From Larsenimonas rhizosphaerae (GTDB taxonomy: Bacteria > Pseudomonadota > Gammaproteobacteria > Pseudomonadales > Halomonadaceae), in contig NZ_JAMLJK010000001.1 in NCBI RefSeq assembly GCF_023700005.1, forward strand, positions 955,366 through 1,019,365: DNA of 64,000 bases, in the 5' to 3' direction. Of this stretch, positions 27,037-36,880 are shown one piece after another. The notes below the pieces were generated by a model that saw nothing but the letters and a program-made list of their open reading frames with translations, ran no database searches and was not told the DNA's origin. The position numbers and the translations under genes were made by a program. Positions within the stretch are counted from its first letter, which is position 1. Each line of letters starts with the position of its first letter.

Positions 27037-27444
27037 TCAGTGAACCAGAGGGGCCTTGCCCATGCCCAGTCGCTCGTGCAGCTCGGCGGCGGCGCTTTTC
27101 AGTAATTCAATCAGGCCTTCGAGCAACTGGCCACCCTGATCCGGCCCCGAGACAAACTGTTCCACGCTCAGGTGAACGGTGTCTTCCATCAGTACAATCT
27201 TGACGGCCTTGAGGGTATTCATCACTTCATTGGCTGCTTCCAGCATCAGGGCCTGATCATCCGTGCCGGTGGGCCAGGCATTGGGCAGCAGGAGCTGGAA
27301 AAACGAGGGTTCATCCTCGGCGGCGATCAGCATGAAATCAACGCCATCATTGGTCAATCTGGCGGCGTGGTCTTCAACGACCTCCACCTCGGTTGTTTCA
27401 TCGAGGTAATCGAGGTAGGTCTGCAGTACCGGGTTGGCATCCAT
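27037..27444 (-). CDS. YbjN-like hypothetical protein
   Basis: Acidic soluble protein of 135 residues with no signal peptide or membrane segment. The alternating strand and helix pattern, with [22 protein letters not shown] and [28 protein letters not shown], looks like the YbjN/type III secretion chaperone fold. That resemblance is by eye only and no function follows from it. ATG 27444 has AGGAG five bases upstream, which makes it a convincing gene. It is divergent from radD. Confidence 0.7.
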   Translation of the reverse strand: MDANPVLQTYLDYLDETTEVEVVEDHAARLTNDGVDFMLIAAEDEPSFFQLLLPNAWPTGTDDQALMLEAANEVMNTLKAVKIVLMEDTVHLSVEQFVSGPDQGGQLLEGLIELLKSAAAELHERLGMGKAPLVH

Positions 27445-27531
27445 GGCAACTCCTGGCAGGGAACGCCTGCCTTGTCTGATTCGAACGAGACCACCATCAT
27501 GGTGGCCCCTTCATTATTCGTGTGTGGTGCA

Positions 27532-29298
27532 ATGACCCAGGTTTCACTTCGCCCCTATCAACAGGAGGCCGTTCGCCGCGTGGTGGACTGGTTTCGCCGC
27601 AGCAGCGAGCCGGCGGTGGTTGTACTGCCCACCGGCAGCGGAAAAAGCCTTGTCATTGCCGAGCTGGCGCGTCTTGCCCGCGGGCGCGTACTGGTATTGG
27701 CCCACGTTCGGGAACTGGTCGAGCAGAACCACGCCAAGTATGAGGCCTACGGCCTGCAGGCGGACATTTTCAGTGCCGGTCTGGGGCGCAAGGAAACCGC
27801 ACGTCAGGTCGTTTTCGGGTCGGTGCAATCGGTGGCCAATCGCCTTGATGCCTTCGGGGGCGGTGACTTTACCCTGCTGGTCATTGATGAATGCCATCGG
27901 GTGGACGTCAGTGATGATGCCACGCGCGTATCGCGTTATCAGCAGGTTATCGATCATTTGAGGGCAGCGAACCCGAATCTCAAGGTGCTGGGGCTGACGG
28001 CAACGCCGTTTCGGCTCGGCCAGGGCGCCATTTATCACCAGCATTACCACGGCATGGTGCGCGGGCCGGAGACGTCCTTTTTCAGGGCCTGCGTATTCGA
28101 ACAACCGCTGCGGGTGATGGTGCGGCAGGGATATTTGACCGAACCGCGCCTGATTGATGCTGCCATTGCCCGGTATGATTTCTCCCACCTGATAACCCGC
28201 CGTGACGCAGCACCCCGGGAGGATGAACTCAATCGGGTAGTGAAGGGCAGTCGGGCTACTCCCGTGATCATCGAGGATGTACTGGCTCAGGCGACGGATC
28301 GGCAGGGAGTCATGATCTTTGCCGCGACCGTGGCGCATGCCGAGGAGATCCTGACCTACCTTCCTCCGGAAAGTGCGCTGGTGACCGGGCAGACCGAGAC
28401 TCGGGTGCGTGACGAGATCATCGCCGACTTCAAGGTCCGCCGACTCAAGTACCTGGTGAATGTGTCGGTACTGACTACCGGCTTTGATGCCCCCCATGTG
28501 GATGTCATTGCCATATTGCGTCCCACCCAGTCGGTCGGGCTCTATCAGCAGATTGTCGGTCGCGGCCTTCGCCTGAGTCCGGGCAAGACCGATTGTCTGA
28601 TTCTGGATTATGCCGGCAACCCCTGGGGACTTTATGACCCGGACATGACCACGCCGCGCCCGGCGTCGGATACCGAGCCGGTGCAGGTACCATGTCCACT
28701 GTGTGACTTTGCCAATACTTTCTGGGGGCGCATGGACGGTGAGGTTCTGATCGAGCATTTCGGACGACGCTGCCAGGGACTGGTGGAAGGAGAGCAGGGC
28801 CTGACCCAGTGCCTGTTCAGATTTCGCTTCAAGGTCTGCGATGAGTGCGGAACGGAAAATGATATTGCTGCCCGGCGCTGTGGCGGGTGTGAGCGGTTGC
28901 TGGTGGACGCTGACAACCAGCTCAAGGAGGCCTTGAAGCTGCGTGACGCGAAGGTTTTGCGCGTCAGCGGCATGGAGCTGGTGGCGGCGCGCAATGGCCG
29001 TGGCATGCCCCGGCTTCAGGTGGTCTATCACGACGAGGATGGCGCGCAGCTCGATGAGTGGTTTGCCCTGGAGACCCCCGCCCAGCGCACCGTGTTCGAG
29101 CGGGTTTTTCTACGCCACCACCTGCGGGCCCCCGGAACCGGCTGGGTACCGGACAGTATCGAGACCGTTTGTGCCGAGCACGCACGGCTTCGAGCGCCTG
29201 ATTTCGTGATCGGTCGCAAGGTAGGGCGATACTGGAGGATTCGAGAAAAGCTGTTTGATTACGAAGGACGCTATCGGCGCGCCGACAGCGCTTCCTGA
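27532..29298 (+). CDS. radD: DEAD/DEAH-box helicase RadD (YejH)
   Basis: Superfamily 2 helicase of 588 residues, close to the 586 of E. coli RadD, an ATPase involved in double-strand break repair and replication recovery. Motifs: [10 protein letters not shown], Walker [32 protein letters not shown], and QIVGRGLR. After the helicase core there are CPLC and a CDEC...CGGC pair that would bind zinc, then a C-terminal domain. ATG 27532 begins the conserved [11 protein letters not shown]; the frame is open to 27172, where it covers only the YbjN-like gene. It is divergent from that gene. Confidence 0.9.
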   Translation: MTQVSLRPYQQEAVRRVVDWFRRSSEPAVVVLPTGSGKSLVIAELARLARGRVLVLAHVRELVEQNHAKYEAYGLQADIFSAGLGRKETARQVVFGSVQSVANRLDAFGGGDFTLLVIDECHRVDVSDDATRVSRYQQVIDHLRAANPNLKVLGLTATPFRLGQGAIYHQHYHGMVRGPETSFFRACVFEQPLRVMVRQGYLTEPRLIDAAIARYDFSHLITRRDAAPREDELNRVVKGSRATPVIIEDVLAQATDRQGVMIFAATVAHAEEILTYLPPESALVTGQTETRVRDEIIADFKVRRLKYLVNVSVLTTGFDAPHVDVIAILRPTQSVGLYQQIVGRGLRLSPGKTDCLILDYAGNPWGLYDPDMTTPRPASDTEPVQVPCPLCDFANTFWGRMDGEVLIEHFGRRCQGLVEGEQGLTQCLFRFRFKVCDECGTENDIAARRCGGCERLLVDADNQLKEALKLRDAKVLRVSGMELVAARNGRGMPRLQVVYHDEDGAQLDEWFALETPAQRTVFERVFLRHHLRAPGTGWVPDSIETVCAEHARLRAPDFVIGRKVGRYWRIREKLFDYEGRYRRADSAS

Positions 29299-29380
29299 CA
29301 GGCGTCAGATGTCTGAAATGCTGGTACAATTACACGATGAATCTGCCCCTTTCCCTTGATTACCCTGAGCCCTTTTCGCG

Positions 29381-30274
29381 ATGAGCGATTCCGATGCACT
29401 GCCGTCGGTACCGATGCTGTCGGCGCCACCGTCCTCGTTTTTGGCACGAGTCAATGATGAGCCTGTCACGGAACTGCCCGAGGATCTGTATATTCCACCG
29501 GAAGCGCTCAGGGTCTTTCTGGATACCTTTGAAGGGCCGCTGGATCTGCTTTTGTATCTGATTCGTCGTCAGAACCTGGATATTCTGGCGGTCAATGTGG
29601 CGGCGGTGACCCACCAGTACATTGAATATGTCGAGCTGATGGAAACTTCCGGGATCGATCTGGCGGCAGAGTACCTGTTGATGGCCGCCATGCTGGCGGA
29701 AATCAAGTCGCGCACGCTGTTGCCGCGCCCACCGAAGGGGGACGCGGAGGAGGACGAGGACGACCCGACAGCTGCACTGGTGCGTCGACTGCAGGAATAT
29801 GAACAACTCAAGCAGGCGGCCGATGAGCTGGATACCCTGCCGCGCCAGGGGCGTGACTGGTTCAGCCCTCAGGTCGCATTGCCGGAGCTTTCTCCCCGGG
29901 TGATCTACCCGGAGGTGGATATGGCGGACCTGCTGGGCGCGCTCAAGGGGCTGCTGGCCCAGGCCGAGCTGAATCAGTCCCACCAGATTACACGTGAAAC
30001 CCTCTCGACACGTGAGCGTATGCTCGCCATCATGGCGCGCCTCGATGCAGGACATTTTACGCCCTTTGAAGCGCTCTTTACGCTGGAGGAAGGCCGCGCC
30101 GGGGTCATAGTGACCTTCATGGCCCTGCTGGAACTGGCGAAGGAGCGCATGATCGAGATCGTTCAGAATGCCCCGTTGTCGCCGATTCACGTTCGTGCCC
30201 GACTTGCCGAGGCGGATCACGTTGACGGGATAACGGGCGAGGAGGGCGGAGAGTCTGCCTTTGACGATGAATAA
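29381..30274 (+). CDS. scpA: segregation and condensation protein A
   Basis: Kleisin of the SMC-ScpAB condensin complex, 297 residues. Its N-terminal and C-terminal ends bridge an SMC dimer and its centre binds ScpB. Family motifs are FEGPLDLLLYLIRRQNLDIL and the C-terminal FTPFEALFTLEEGRAGVIVTFMALLEL region. An acidic stretch (about residues 125-135) lies in the linker. A 45-residue N-terminal extension precedes the conserved core. ATG 29381 has no strong ribosome site. It is the first gene of scpA-scpB-rluB. No smc gene lies in this window. Confidence 0.92.
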   Translation: MSDSDALPSVPMLSAPPSSFLARVNDEPVTELPEDLYIPPEALRVFLDTFEGPLDLLLYLIRRQNLDILAVNVAAVTHQYIEYVELMETSGIDLAAEYLLMAAMLAEIKSRTLLPRPPKGDAEEDEDDPTAALVRRLQEYEQLKQAADELDTLPRQGRDWFSPQVALPELSPRVIYPEVDMADLLGALKGLLAQAELNQSHQITRETLSTRERMLAIMARLDAGHFTPFEALFTLEEGRAGVIVTFMALLELAKERMIEIVQNAPLSPIHVRARLAEADHVDGITGEEGGESAFDDE

Positions 30275-30312
30275 TGACGTATGCCAGTGAATGACCCGGA
30301 GTAAAAGGTGCC

Positions 30313-31104
30313 GTGACTCACAATGACATTTCCCTGGATCGTATTATCGAAGGGGTGCTGCTGGCCGCCGGGGAGCCGTTGATGCTTGACCGGCTGGAAA
30401 GCCTGTTCGACGAGCGCGAGCGGCCGACCAGGCTCGAGCTCAAGGCCGCGCTGGATGTGCTGGGTCAGCGTCTTGAGTCCAGCGCCCTGACACTGAGTCA
30501 CACGGCCTCAGGGTACCGTCTTCACGTCAGTCAGGCCCTGTCGCCCTGGGTCTCCAGGCTCTGGGAAGAGCGCCCGCAGCGCTATTCCCGGGCGCTGATG
30601 GAAACCCTGGCACTGATCGCCTATCGCCAGCCGGTTACGCGGGCAGACATCGAGGAGGTACGAGGCGTATCGGTCAGTGCCTCGATCATGCGGACCCTGA
30701 CCGAGCGTAACTGGGTGCGGGTCATCGGTCATCGTGACGTGCCGGGGCGACCGGCCGTGTATGCTACCACTCGCAGCTTCATGGATGACTTCGGGCTGAC
30801 AACGCTTGATGAACTGCCCCCCATGCACACCCTGAGCACGCCTCCCGACACGGAGGGCAATCAGGATTACAATGCTTCCCCCGAGGGCGATATACTCTCC
30901 CTCGATAAGGAAGATGCACCTGCTGTTCCGCCTGACAATGCGAGCGAGACAGCACAACACGCCGAGAAGGCGTCCACGGAATCAACGCTGGATTTTGCCA
31001 CCCTGGGCCAGCGATTGATCGAACGCCGGCATTCACTGTCTGACCAGACAGCAGATAACCGGCACGACGATGAGAGTAATGACACTGATGACAACGACGA
31101 CTGA
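30313..31104 (+). CDS. scpB: segregation and condensation protein B
   Basis: Winged-helix partner of ScpA, 263 residues. Seen are [44 protein letters not shown], and the conserved [20 protein letters not shown] followed by [21 protein letters not shown]. The C-terminal 80 residues are acidic and low in complexity, and are likely disordered. The start is a GTG at 30313 with AAGG just upstream. It overlaps the start of rluB, so the two are translationally coupled. Confidence 0.92.
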   Translation: MTHNDISLDRIIEGVLLAAGEPLMLDRLESLFDERERPTRLELKAALDVLGQRLESSALTLSHTASGYRLHVSQALSPWVSRLWEERPQRYSRALMETLALIAYRQPVTRADIEEVRGVSVSASIMRTLTERNWVRVIGHRDVPGRPAVYATTRSFMDDFGLTTLDELPPMHTLSTPPDTEGNQDYNASPEGDILSLDKEDAPAVPPDNASETAQHAEKASTESTLDFATLGQRLIERRHSLSDQTADNRHDDESNDTDDNDD

Positions 31105-32083
31105 AAAGCTGCAGAAGGTACTGGCCCGGGCCGGGCTGGGTTCACGCCGCGAAATGGAAACCGCGATTGCCGATGGTCGCGTTACGGTCAATGGCAGGGT
31201 AGCGACCCTTGGCGACCGTATTGCCACCACCGACAGCGTGAATGTCGATAACCGCCCGGTCAGCATCCGTGCTGCCGAAGACGCCCCGCGTCGGGTGATC
31301 ATGTATAACAAGCCGGAAGGCGAACTGTGTACGCGACGTGATCCTGAAGGACGACGCACCGTGTTTGAACGGCTGCCGCGCCTCAAGGGAGAGCGCTGGA
31401 TCGCGATTGGCCGTCTCGATATCAACACCAGTGGTCTGTTGCTGTTTACCACGGATGGGGAGCTGGCCAACAAGCTGATGCATCCCTCGATGCAGATCGA
31501 GCGTGAATACGCCGTGCGGGTCATGGGTGAAGTAACCCAGGCACAGGTCAACGCCATGGCCGAAGGGGTAATGCTGGATGATGGCCCCGCAAGGTTTTCC
31601 GATATTCAGGAGTTTGGTGGCGAAGGCATCAATACCTGGTTTCACGTCGTGATTCTTGAAGGGCGCAACCGTGAAGTTCGTCGCCTGTGGGAATCCCAGG
31701 GCCTGACCGTCAGCCGTCTGAAGCGCGTTCGGTATGGCAATATCTTTATCGACAAGCGGGCCCGGGCGGGGGAATGGACCGAGTTGACTCAGGAAGAGGT
31801 CGATGGACTATCGACGCTGGCAGGTCTGGAGCAGCGGCGTGTGCCGCAGTTGACGCCGGATGAGAAAAACCGCTGGAATCGGGACAAGGACAAGCGTCGT
31901 CCCGTGCGTGGCGTCAAGTCCACGAGCTCGCGCGACGGTGGCCGTGACAGCAAAAGCCGCGATGACAGCAGGGGCCGGGCCGGCGAAGGACGTCAGGGTG
32001 CCGCTCAGCGGTCATCCAGAGATGACGCACGCCGGTCCTCGAAGGACGACTGGGCACCGCGTCCGCCGCGTCGACAACGGTAA
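31088..32083 (+). CDS. rluB: 23S rRNA pseudouridine(2605) synthase
   Basis: Pseudouridine synthase of about 331 residues modifying 23S rRNA. It has an N-terminal S4 RNA-binding domain ([19 protein letters not shown]), the catalytic Asp in [17 protein letters not shown], and [15 protein letters not shown]. The last 70 residues are a low-complexity Arg/Ser/Asp tail, predicted disordered. In-frame ATG codons at 31070, 31079 and 31088 are possible; 31088 matches the family start [12 protein letters not shown]. It overlaps the end of scpB. The tRNA-Lys cluster begins 58 bases after its stop. Confidence 0.92.
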   Translation: MTTTTEKLQKVLARAGLGSRREMETAIADGRVTVNGRVATLGDRIATTDSVNVDNRPVSIRAAEDAPRRVIMYNKPEGELCTRRDPEGRRTVFERLPRLKGERWIAIGRLDINTSGLLLFTTDGELANKLMHPSMQIEREYAVRVMGEVTQAQVNAMAEGVMLDDGPARFSDIQEFGGEGINTWFHVVILEGRNREVRRLWESQGLTVSRLKRVRYGNIFIDKRARAGEWTELTQEEVDGLSTLAGLEQRRVPQLTPDEKNRWNRDKDKRRPVRGVKSTSSRDGGRDSKSRDDSRGRAGEGRQGAAQRSSRDDARRSSKDDWAPRPPRRQR

Positions 32084-32096
32084 TTGATATAAGTGC

Positions 32097-32125
32097 TTGC
32101 ATGCCGGTGCGTTTCACAGTAATAT
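32097..32125 (+). promoter_or_regulatory. sigma-70 promoter of the tRNA-Lys cluster
   Basis: TTGCAT and TAATAT are separated by 17 bases and followed by a GC-rich discriminator (GCGCCGCG), as is usual for stable RNA genes. The -10 box ends 16 bases before the first tRNA. Confidence 0.75.
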
Positions 32126-32141
32126 TTGCGCCGCGTTGAGC

Positions 32142-32217
32142 GGGTCGTTAGCTCAGTTGGTAGAGCAGTTGGCTTTTAACCAATTGGTCGTAGGTTCGAA
32201 TCCTACACGACCCACCA
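32142..32217 (+). tRNA. tRNA-Lys (anticodon UUU), copy 1
   Basis: A 76-base cloverleaf. Acceptor GGGTCGT/ACGACCC, D arm GCTC/GAGC, anticodon loop CTTTTAA on stem GTTGG/CCAAT, T arm GTAGG-TTCGAAT-CCTAC, and encoded ACCA end. It is nearly identical to the E. coli tRNA-Lys as remembered. Confidence 0.98.
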
Positions 32218-32260
32218 TCTCTTCCAGTAAGAGAAAAGCTCAACCCGTTCGGCATGTTAC

Positions 32261-32336
32261 GGGTCGTTAGCTCAGTTGGTAGAGCAGTTGGCTTTTAACC
32301 AATTGGTCGTAGGTTCGAATCCTACACGACCCACCA
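32261..32336 (+). tRNA. tRNA-Lys (anticodon UUU), copy 2
   Basis: Identical over 76 bases to copy 1, with the CCA end encoded. It is 43 bases from copy 1, a gap short enough for a single precursor transcript. Confidence 0.98.
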
Positions 32337-32373
32337 TCCGAACTTGTGCACGAAAAATCGAACGGTTTTTCCA

Positions 32374-32449
32374 GGGTCGTTAGCTCAGTTGGTAGAGCAG
32401 TTGGCTTTTAACCAATTGGTCGTAGGTTCGAATCCTACACGACCCACCA
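32374..32449 (+). tRNA. tRNA-Lys (anticodon UUU), copy 3
   Basis: Identical to copies 1 and 2. The 37-base gap before it differs in sequence from the first gap. A strong terminator follows directly, so the trio is most likely one operon. Confidence 0.98.
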
Positions 32450-32458
32450 GAATTCAAG

Positions 32459-32489
32459 GCCCCGGTCTCTTCGAGATCGGGGCTTTTTT
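32459..32489 (+). terminator. Rho-independent terminator of the tRNA-Lys operon
   Basis: An 11-bp stem GCCCCGGTCTC/GAGATCGGGGC with one G-T pair and a TTC loop is followed by six T. Confidence 0.95.
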
Positions 32490-32656
32490 ATGCCTGAAAA
32501 ATGGTATTTCGCCTGGTCAAGGACTTCAGTCGTGAACCACAGTGGTCGATACTGTCACGATAAGGCGCTTTCTGCGTCGATATTAACGGTGGGTGTTGTT
32601 TCCGTGTTGGTGACGTGGAAAGGGCATGCCTGCCCCCAAGTGTGGAGGGTCTTGCC

Positions 32657-33925
32657 GTGAGTACCATAACCCCGCTGATTGATACCCTGATGCATCAGGT
32701 GCTGGGGCGCCGGGCACAGATGGAGCGTGTGGCTTCCGAAGGGGCCGAGAACAAGGTGTTGTCTGTTAATGCCGTGCGGGGTGATCAGTCGCTCAAGCCT
32801 GGCCAGGAGCATTTGAATCGCCCCCAGCAGCCGGAAATGCAGGTTGCTTCGGCGCGACAGGGTGCCGCCCAGCGTGCCGGGGCCGAGGCAGGGCTTTATG
32901 AGCGGCTGCAACCGGTGACCAGTGACGCGGCCAGGGCCGCACCCTCATCCCTCCAGTTTCGCTTTACCCGGGAAGGCCAGACGCTTTCCACCCTGCTGTC
33001 ACAGTTTGGTGACGTTAAAACCAGCGTACCAGCCCGGACGCCTGCACTGATTACTCAGCCGGGTGTGCCTGCCAGCCCGAGCGCCATGGCGGAAGGGCTG
33101 CGACAAACCGTCGGACAAAGCGGCATATTCTACGAATCCCACTTGTCTCGCTGGTTCAAGGGTGACTTTCCGGAGCAACTGCTCCGTCAGGAGCCTCAGG
33201 GGCGCTTGCCGCTGCTGCTGCGTGCCGGAGGCGAGGGCGCTCCGCTGCCGGGAGCACCTGCGGCGCAGCCCGGCGCCCCGATGACCACGACAGGTGCTGC
33301 AGTTGCAGGGCAGGTGCATCCCTCGCCCGGCATGCCGGGGGCAACCCCCCCGCCGACGGTCGGATCAGCCACAATGCCTTTCGGGGCTGGTGCGGCTGAC
33401 ATGGCGCCAGGCCCTGCTGCTGCATCGGCCCGGTCAGGTGCGGAGACGATGGCGCGAGGTGACGTGGGATCATCACCTGTCGGTACCGAGCCGCGGCAGA
33501 TCATTCATGAAAGCGTTCAGCGGCTGGTCAGCCACCAGCTGGAAACCCTGACCACTCATACCCTTCGTATTGATGCCCAGCTGACACCGCAGGTGCCGTT
33601 GTTAATGGAAATCACCGAGCTGCGTCCCTTGCCGGATGAAGATGCCCTGTACATGGATGAACGTGAGGCCCATCAGGCGGACGATGATGAGGCCAGTCGC
33701 TGGCGCTCAACCCTGAGCCTTGAATTGCCGCGTCTGGGAGCAGTGCAGTTTGACCTGCTGATGAATGATGGAGCACTGTCGATTGCCTGTCGCACCGATC
33801 AGGCGCAGACCGCAGGTCGCTTTCGTGAGGCGCGTGTTGCCCTTCAGCAGGCAATGTCGGAGATTGGGCTGTCGACACAACGTATCGATATCGAACGACT
33901 GACGCGGGAGGAGGGGCATGAGTGA
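32657..33925 (+). CDS. FliK-like flagellar hook-length control protein
   Basis: Protein of 422 residues with a FliK layout. The N-terminal half is variable and the middle (about residues 190-280) is rich in Pro, Ala and Gly. The C-terminal domain (SVQRLVSHQLETLTTHTLRID, LSLELPRLGAVQFDLLMNDGALSIACRTD) is the Flg_hook type that meets FlhB during substrate switching. The start is GTG 32657 with an excellent GGAGGG seven bases upstream. Its 3' end overlaps a FlhB-tail-like gene by eight bases. No other hook, basal-body or export gene is near, so it may be a second FliK-like protein beside a canonical one elsewhere. Confidence 0.78.
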   Translation: MSTITPLIDTLMHQVLGRRAQMERVASEGAENKVLSVNAVRGDQSLKPGQEHLNRPQQPEMQVASARQGAAQRAGAEAGLYERLQPVTSDAARAAPSSLQFRFTREGQTLSTLLSQFGDVKTSVPARTPALITQPGVPASPSAMAEGLRQTVGQSGIFYESHLSRWFKGDFPEQLLRQEPQGRLPLLLRAGGEGAPLPGAPAAQPGAPMTTTGAAVAGQVHPSPGMPGATPPPTVGSATMPFGAGAADMAPGPAAASARSGAETMARGDVGSSPVGTEPRQIIHESVQRLVSHQLETLTTHTLRIDAQLTPQVPLLMEITELRPLPDEDALYMDEREAHQADDDEASRWRSTLSLELPRLGAVQFDLLMNDGALSIACRTDQAQTAGRFREARVALQQAMSEIGLSTQRIDIERLTREEGHE

Positions 33926-34235
33926 GGAGCAACCCGCACCACAGGCGCGCGCCGCGGCCATTTCCTATGGGGCCGGTGACGCCGCGCCGCGTGTGGTCGC
34001 CAAGGGATATGGATCTACGGCACAGGCCATTCTTGAGCGAGCCGAGGAAAACGGCCTTTATGTTCATCACTCAGCCGAGCTTGTGGATCTACTGATGAAG
34101 GTTGACCTCGATGAGCGGATTCCGGCTGCCCTTTATCAGGCCATTGCCGAGCTGCTGGCCTGGGTGTATGCCCTGGAGGAAGGCTTTACGACGCTCGGAC
34201 AGGCTGCACGCGACGAGGCTTCCCGGGAGGGGTGA
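33918..34235 (+). CDS. FlhB C-terminal-domain-like protein (FlhX/FhlB type)
   Basis: Protein of 105 residues resembling only the cytoplasmic tail of the export switch protein FlhB. The match is to the part after the autocleavage site: [64 protein letters not shown]. There is no membrane domain and no NPTH cleavage motif. Such proteins have been described as able to replace the cleaved FlhB tail. It overlaps the FliK-like gene, so the two are probably made together. The gene is followed by nadA about 100 bases later. Confidence 0.82.
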   Translation: MSEEQPAPQARAAAISYGAGDAAPRVVAKGYGSTAQAILERAEENGLYVHHSAELVDLLMKVDLDERIPAALYQAIAELLAWVYALEEGFTTLGQAARDEASREG

Positions 34236-34269
34236 GCTGCGCGACCTTTGGCGCTATGATGACGCTGGC

Positions 34270-34317
34270 GGCCCTTGACGTGTCGAGGGCCAGTTCATCA
34301 GCAGGGGGAGCCCCTGC
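34270..34317 (+). promoter_or_regulatory. two tandem hairpins in the nadA leader
   Basis: Hairpin 1 is GGCCCTTGA, loop CGTG, TCGAGGGCC (one G-T pair). Hairpin 2 is GCAGGGG, loop GAG, CCCCTGC. An alternative pairing of CTGGC with GCCAG overlaps hairpin 1. They fill the leader 20-70 bases before the nadA ATG. No T-run follows. They may regulate nadA or may end the upstream transcript. Confidence 0.45.
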
Positions 34318-34336
34318 CTGTCGGAGTGATAGACAC

Positions 34337-35371
34337 ATGACACACCTTACCGAACGCGAGCAGGTGCAGGCGCACCTGGCTCGCTCCTACCAGCCTGCGG
34401 CTGTTTCAGCCGATGAGTCCCTTCAGCGCGAACGCATCAAGACCCTGCTCAAGGCACACAATGCCACCCTGGTGGCGCACTATTATACGGAAGACAGTCT
34501 GCAGGCTCTGGCCGAGGAAACGGGCGGCTGCGTTGCCGATTCTCTTGAAATGGCCCGTTTTGGTGCGGCATCACCGTCTTCTACGCTGGTCGTTGCCGGC
34601 GTGCGCTTCATGGGCGAGACAGCCAAGATGCTGTCGCCTGACAAGCGTGTACTGATGCCGACCCTGGAGGCCACCTGTTCACTGGATATCGGGTGTCCAG
34701 CGCCCGAGTTCAGCGCCTTTTGTGATGCACATCCTGACCGAACCGTGGTGGTATACGCCAATACGTCGGCTGAGGTAAAGGCACGGGCAGACTGGGTGGT
34801 GACATCGGCGATTGCCGAGGATGTGGTGGCACACCTGCATGCGCGCGGTGAAAGGATTATCTGGGCTCCTGACAAGCACCTGGGCCGGTTTGTGCAGTCA
34901 CGTACCGGTGCCGACATGCTGATGTGGGAGGGTGCCTGCATTGTTCATGAAGAATTCAAGGCCAGGGGTATCGAGGACATGTTGCGTGTGTACCCTCAGG
35001 CCGCTGTGCTGGTGCATCCCGAATCACCACAGGCGGTCGTGGATCTGGCTGATGTGGCAGGTTCCACGTCGCAGTTGATCAATGCCGCTCGCAAGATGAC
35101 ACAGGACACCCTGATCGTTGCCACGGATCGAGGCATTTTCTACAAGATGCAGCAGGCCGTGCCTGACAAGCTGTTGATCGAGGCGCCGACCGGCGGGAAT
35201 GGCGCGACCTGTCGCAGCTGTGCCCATTGCCCCTGGATGGCAATGAACAGTCTCGATAAGCTCGAGTTGTGCCTTGAAGAGGGGCTGGGGGCGATCGAGG
35301 TGGATGACGCGATTCGTCGTCGCGCCCTGGTCGGGCTGGAGCGCATGCTGACGTTCAGAAACAGCCTGTAA
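34337..35371 (+). CDS. nadA: quinolinate synthase
   Basis: Iron-sulfur enzyme of 344 residues that condenses iminoaspartate with dihydroxyacetone phosphate to quinolinate in NAD synthesis; the next enzyme, NadC, is encoded at 46.8 kb. Motifs are [30 protein letters not shown], a Cys in [21 protein letters not shown], and a C-terminal [10 protein letters not shown]; three cysteines bind the [4Fe-4S] cluster. ATG 34337 lies after GGAG at slightly long spacing. The frame is open back to a GTG at 34232. It is convergent with the BepA-like protease. Confidence 0.95.
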   Translation: MTHLTEREQVQAHLARSYQPAAVSADESLQRERIKTLLKAHNATLVAHYYTEDSLQALAEETGGCVADSLEMARFGAASPSSTLVVAGVRFMGETAKMLSPDKRVLMPTLEATCSLDIGCPAPEFSAFCDAHPDRTVVVYANTSAEVKARADWVVTSAIAEDVVAHLHARGERIIWAPDKHLGRFVQSRTGADMLMWEGACIVHEEFKARGIEDMLRVYPQAAVLVHPESPQAVVDLADVAGSTSQLINAARKMTQDTLIVATDRGIFYKMQQAVPDKLLIEAPTGGNGATCRSCAHCPWMAMNSLDKLELCLEEGLGAIEVDDAIRRRALVGLERMLTFRNSL

Positions 35372-35382
35372 GTCTGTCTGCA

Positions 35383-35410
35383 ACGCCCCGGGCCGAAACG
35401 GCCGGGGCGT
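35383..35410. terminator. bidirectional terminator-like hairpin between nadA and the M48 protease
   Basis: ACGCCCCGG pairs with CCGGGGCGT, with an inner CCG/CGG and an AAA loop and a one-base bulge. It lies between the two convergent stops (35371 and 35423). Only a short T-run (ATTT) follows on the plus strand. Confidence 0.65.
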
Positions 35411-35422
35411 ATTTCCATCGTG

Positions 35423-36880
35423 TCAAAAGTCGTCCAGCGCGCTGCGGTAGCGCATGAACGCGTCCCGCCGTGCCCTGATACGGCTTGCCAGCGTATAGTT
35501 TCCGGCCCGGGTGGCTTCCCCTTCGGCAATATCCAGCTGTTTCATACCCTTGTCGATACGACCGGTCAGCTGCAATTGCTCGGCCAGCGCCAGATGGCCT
35601 TCGGCTGAATGGCCGCTTCGCCCGGCGGCCTCTGCCAGCAGATTCCAGACATCCGGGTCTTCCGGGCGTTGTTCGGAGAGCTTTTCAAGCACCGGATAGG
35701 CCTTTGACGGCGCCAGATTGAGGAGGGCTTCACCTTCGATCAGGCGAGCCGGAGTGTTGTCGGGGACAATGGCCAGCAAGCGGCGGCTGCGTGCCAGGGC
35801 CTCGTTGAAGCGATTGGCATCCAGGGCTACATCGGCGGCGCTATTTTGCAGCATGGACAGGTCGGGATAGCGTGTTATCAAACGGTCGAGTCCGGTCAGC
35901 GCCTTGTCGGTACGGTGCTCGACGGCATCGGTCATGGCGTCAAGATACGCCAGTGCCTCGGGCGACGGGTCGTCTTCTTCCAGGCGGTGTCTGGCCTGAG
36001 CCGGGTCATCCATGTGCATGGCCAGCAGTACACGGGCGCGTACCATGTCGTATAACGGGCCTGCCGGGGGGCCATGGCCGTGCCCCAGCTGATCGGCACG
36101 GGCCTCTGTGGTGCTGATGCGTGTTTCGGTCAGGGGGTGGGTCAGCAGGAATTCGGGCGGTGTAGACCCCTGCAGGCTGGCCAGCCGCTGAAGAATACGG
36201 AACATGCGGGGCATGGCATGCGGATCCATGCCGGCATTGGCCAGCGTTCGAAGACCGACGTCATCGGCTTCACGTTCGTACTGGCGAGAGTAGGTCAAAA
36301 GGTTTTGAATGTATGCCGCCTGGGTCCCCATCACGGCAGCGACCCCCAGATCGCCTCCGCCACCTCCGCCGGCGGCAAGTACCATGCCGGTCAGAAGCGC
36401 CGTGAGCATGGGAACACGGCTGGCATGTTGCTGTTCCAGCTGGCGCGCAAAGTGATGCTGTGAAAGGTGGCCCATTTCATGTGCCAGTACCGAGGCGAAG
36501 GTGTCTCGATCCGGTGCGAAGGCAAACAGGCCGGTATTGATGCCGATGACACCGCCTGGCACAGCAAAGGCATTCAGCATGCGGCTGGAAACCAGGGTGA
36601 CGACAATCCGTTCATTACCCAGGCCGCTCCAGGGCATCATGCGGTGAATCAGGTCTTCTACGTAGTGTCGTGTAATAGGGTCGCGCCAGGAAATTGTCTG
36701 GGCACGGAACTGGCGTAGCCAGGCCCGCCCGAGACGAAATTCTTCCATGGGCGAGATGGCGCTGCTGGCATCACCCAGTGCCGGCAGGCCATAATCGTCT
36801 GCAACGGCGGTTGCGGGCCGGGCAGCGGCGCTGCATAGAAGAATTGCGCTTAAACACCATGCGACGCCGTGCCTTTTCAT
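35423..36880 (-). CDS. bepA: periplasmic M48 metalloprotease with TPR repeats (BepA-like)
   Basis: Zinc protease/chaperone of 485 residues, exported (MKRHGVAWCLSAILLCSAAARPATAVA). The catalytic motif is HEMGH (about residues 134-138), with the third zinc ligand Glu204 in YEREADDVG. A glycine run (GGGGGG) lies between them. The C-terminal 170 residues contain TPR-like helices. Its layout matches E. coli BepA (YfgC), which edits LptD assembly and degrades misfolded outer-membrane proteins. BamC, another part of outer-membrane protein assembly, is encoded 3 kb away. The neighbouring order nadA, protease, tusA is also conserved in Pseudomonas by memory. Confidence 0.88.
   Translation of the reverse strand: MKRHGVAWCLSAILLCSAAARPATAVADDYGLPALGDASSAISPMEEFRLGRAWLRQFRAQTISWRDPITRHYVEDLIHRMMPWSGLGNERIVVTLVSSRMLNAFAVPGGVIGINTGLFAFAPDRDTFASVLAHEMGHLSQHHFARQLEQQHASRVPMLTALLTGMVLAAGGGGGGDLGVAAVMGTQAAYIQNLLTYSRQYEREADDVGLRTLANAGMDPHAMPRMFRILQRLASLQGSTPPEFLLTHPLTETRISTTEARADQLGHGHGPPAGPLYDMVRARVLLAMHMDDPAQARHRLEEDDPSPEALAYLDAMTDAVEHRTDKALTGLDRLITRYPDLSMLQNSAADVALDANRFNEALARSRRLLAIVPDNTPARLIEGEALLNLAPSKAYPVLEKLSEQRPEDPDVWNLLAEAAGRSGHSAEGHLALAEQLQLTGRIDKGMKQLDIAEGEATRAGNYTLASRIRARRDAFMRYRSALDDF

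Noticed and set aside
27172-27531. N-terminal extension of RadD
   Set aside because: The frame is open, but it runs antisense to the YbjN-like gene and the family match begins at 27532.
32142-32449. Spaced repeats resembling a CRISPR array
   Set aside because: The 76-base repeats are complete tRNA-Lys genes with promoter and terminator; there are no cas genes.
34236-34336. NAD riboswitch call upstream of nadA
   Set aside because: Two hairpins are present, but I cannot match them to a known riboswitch consensus, so they are listed only as a candidate leader structure.
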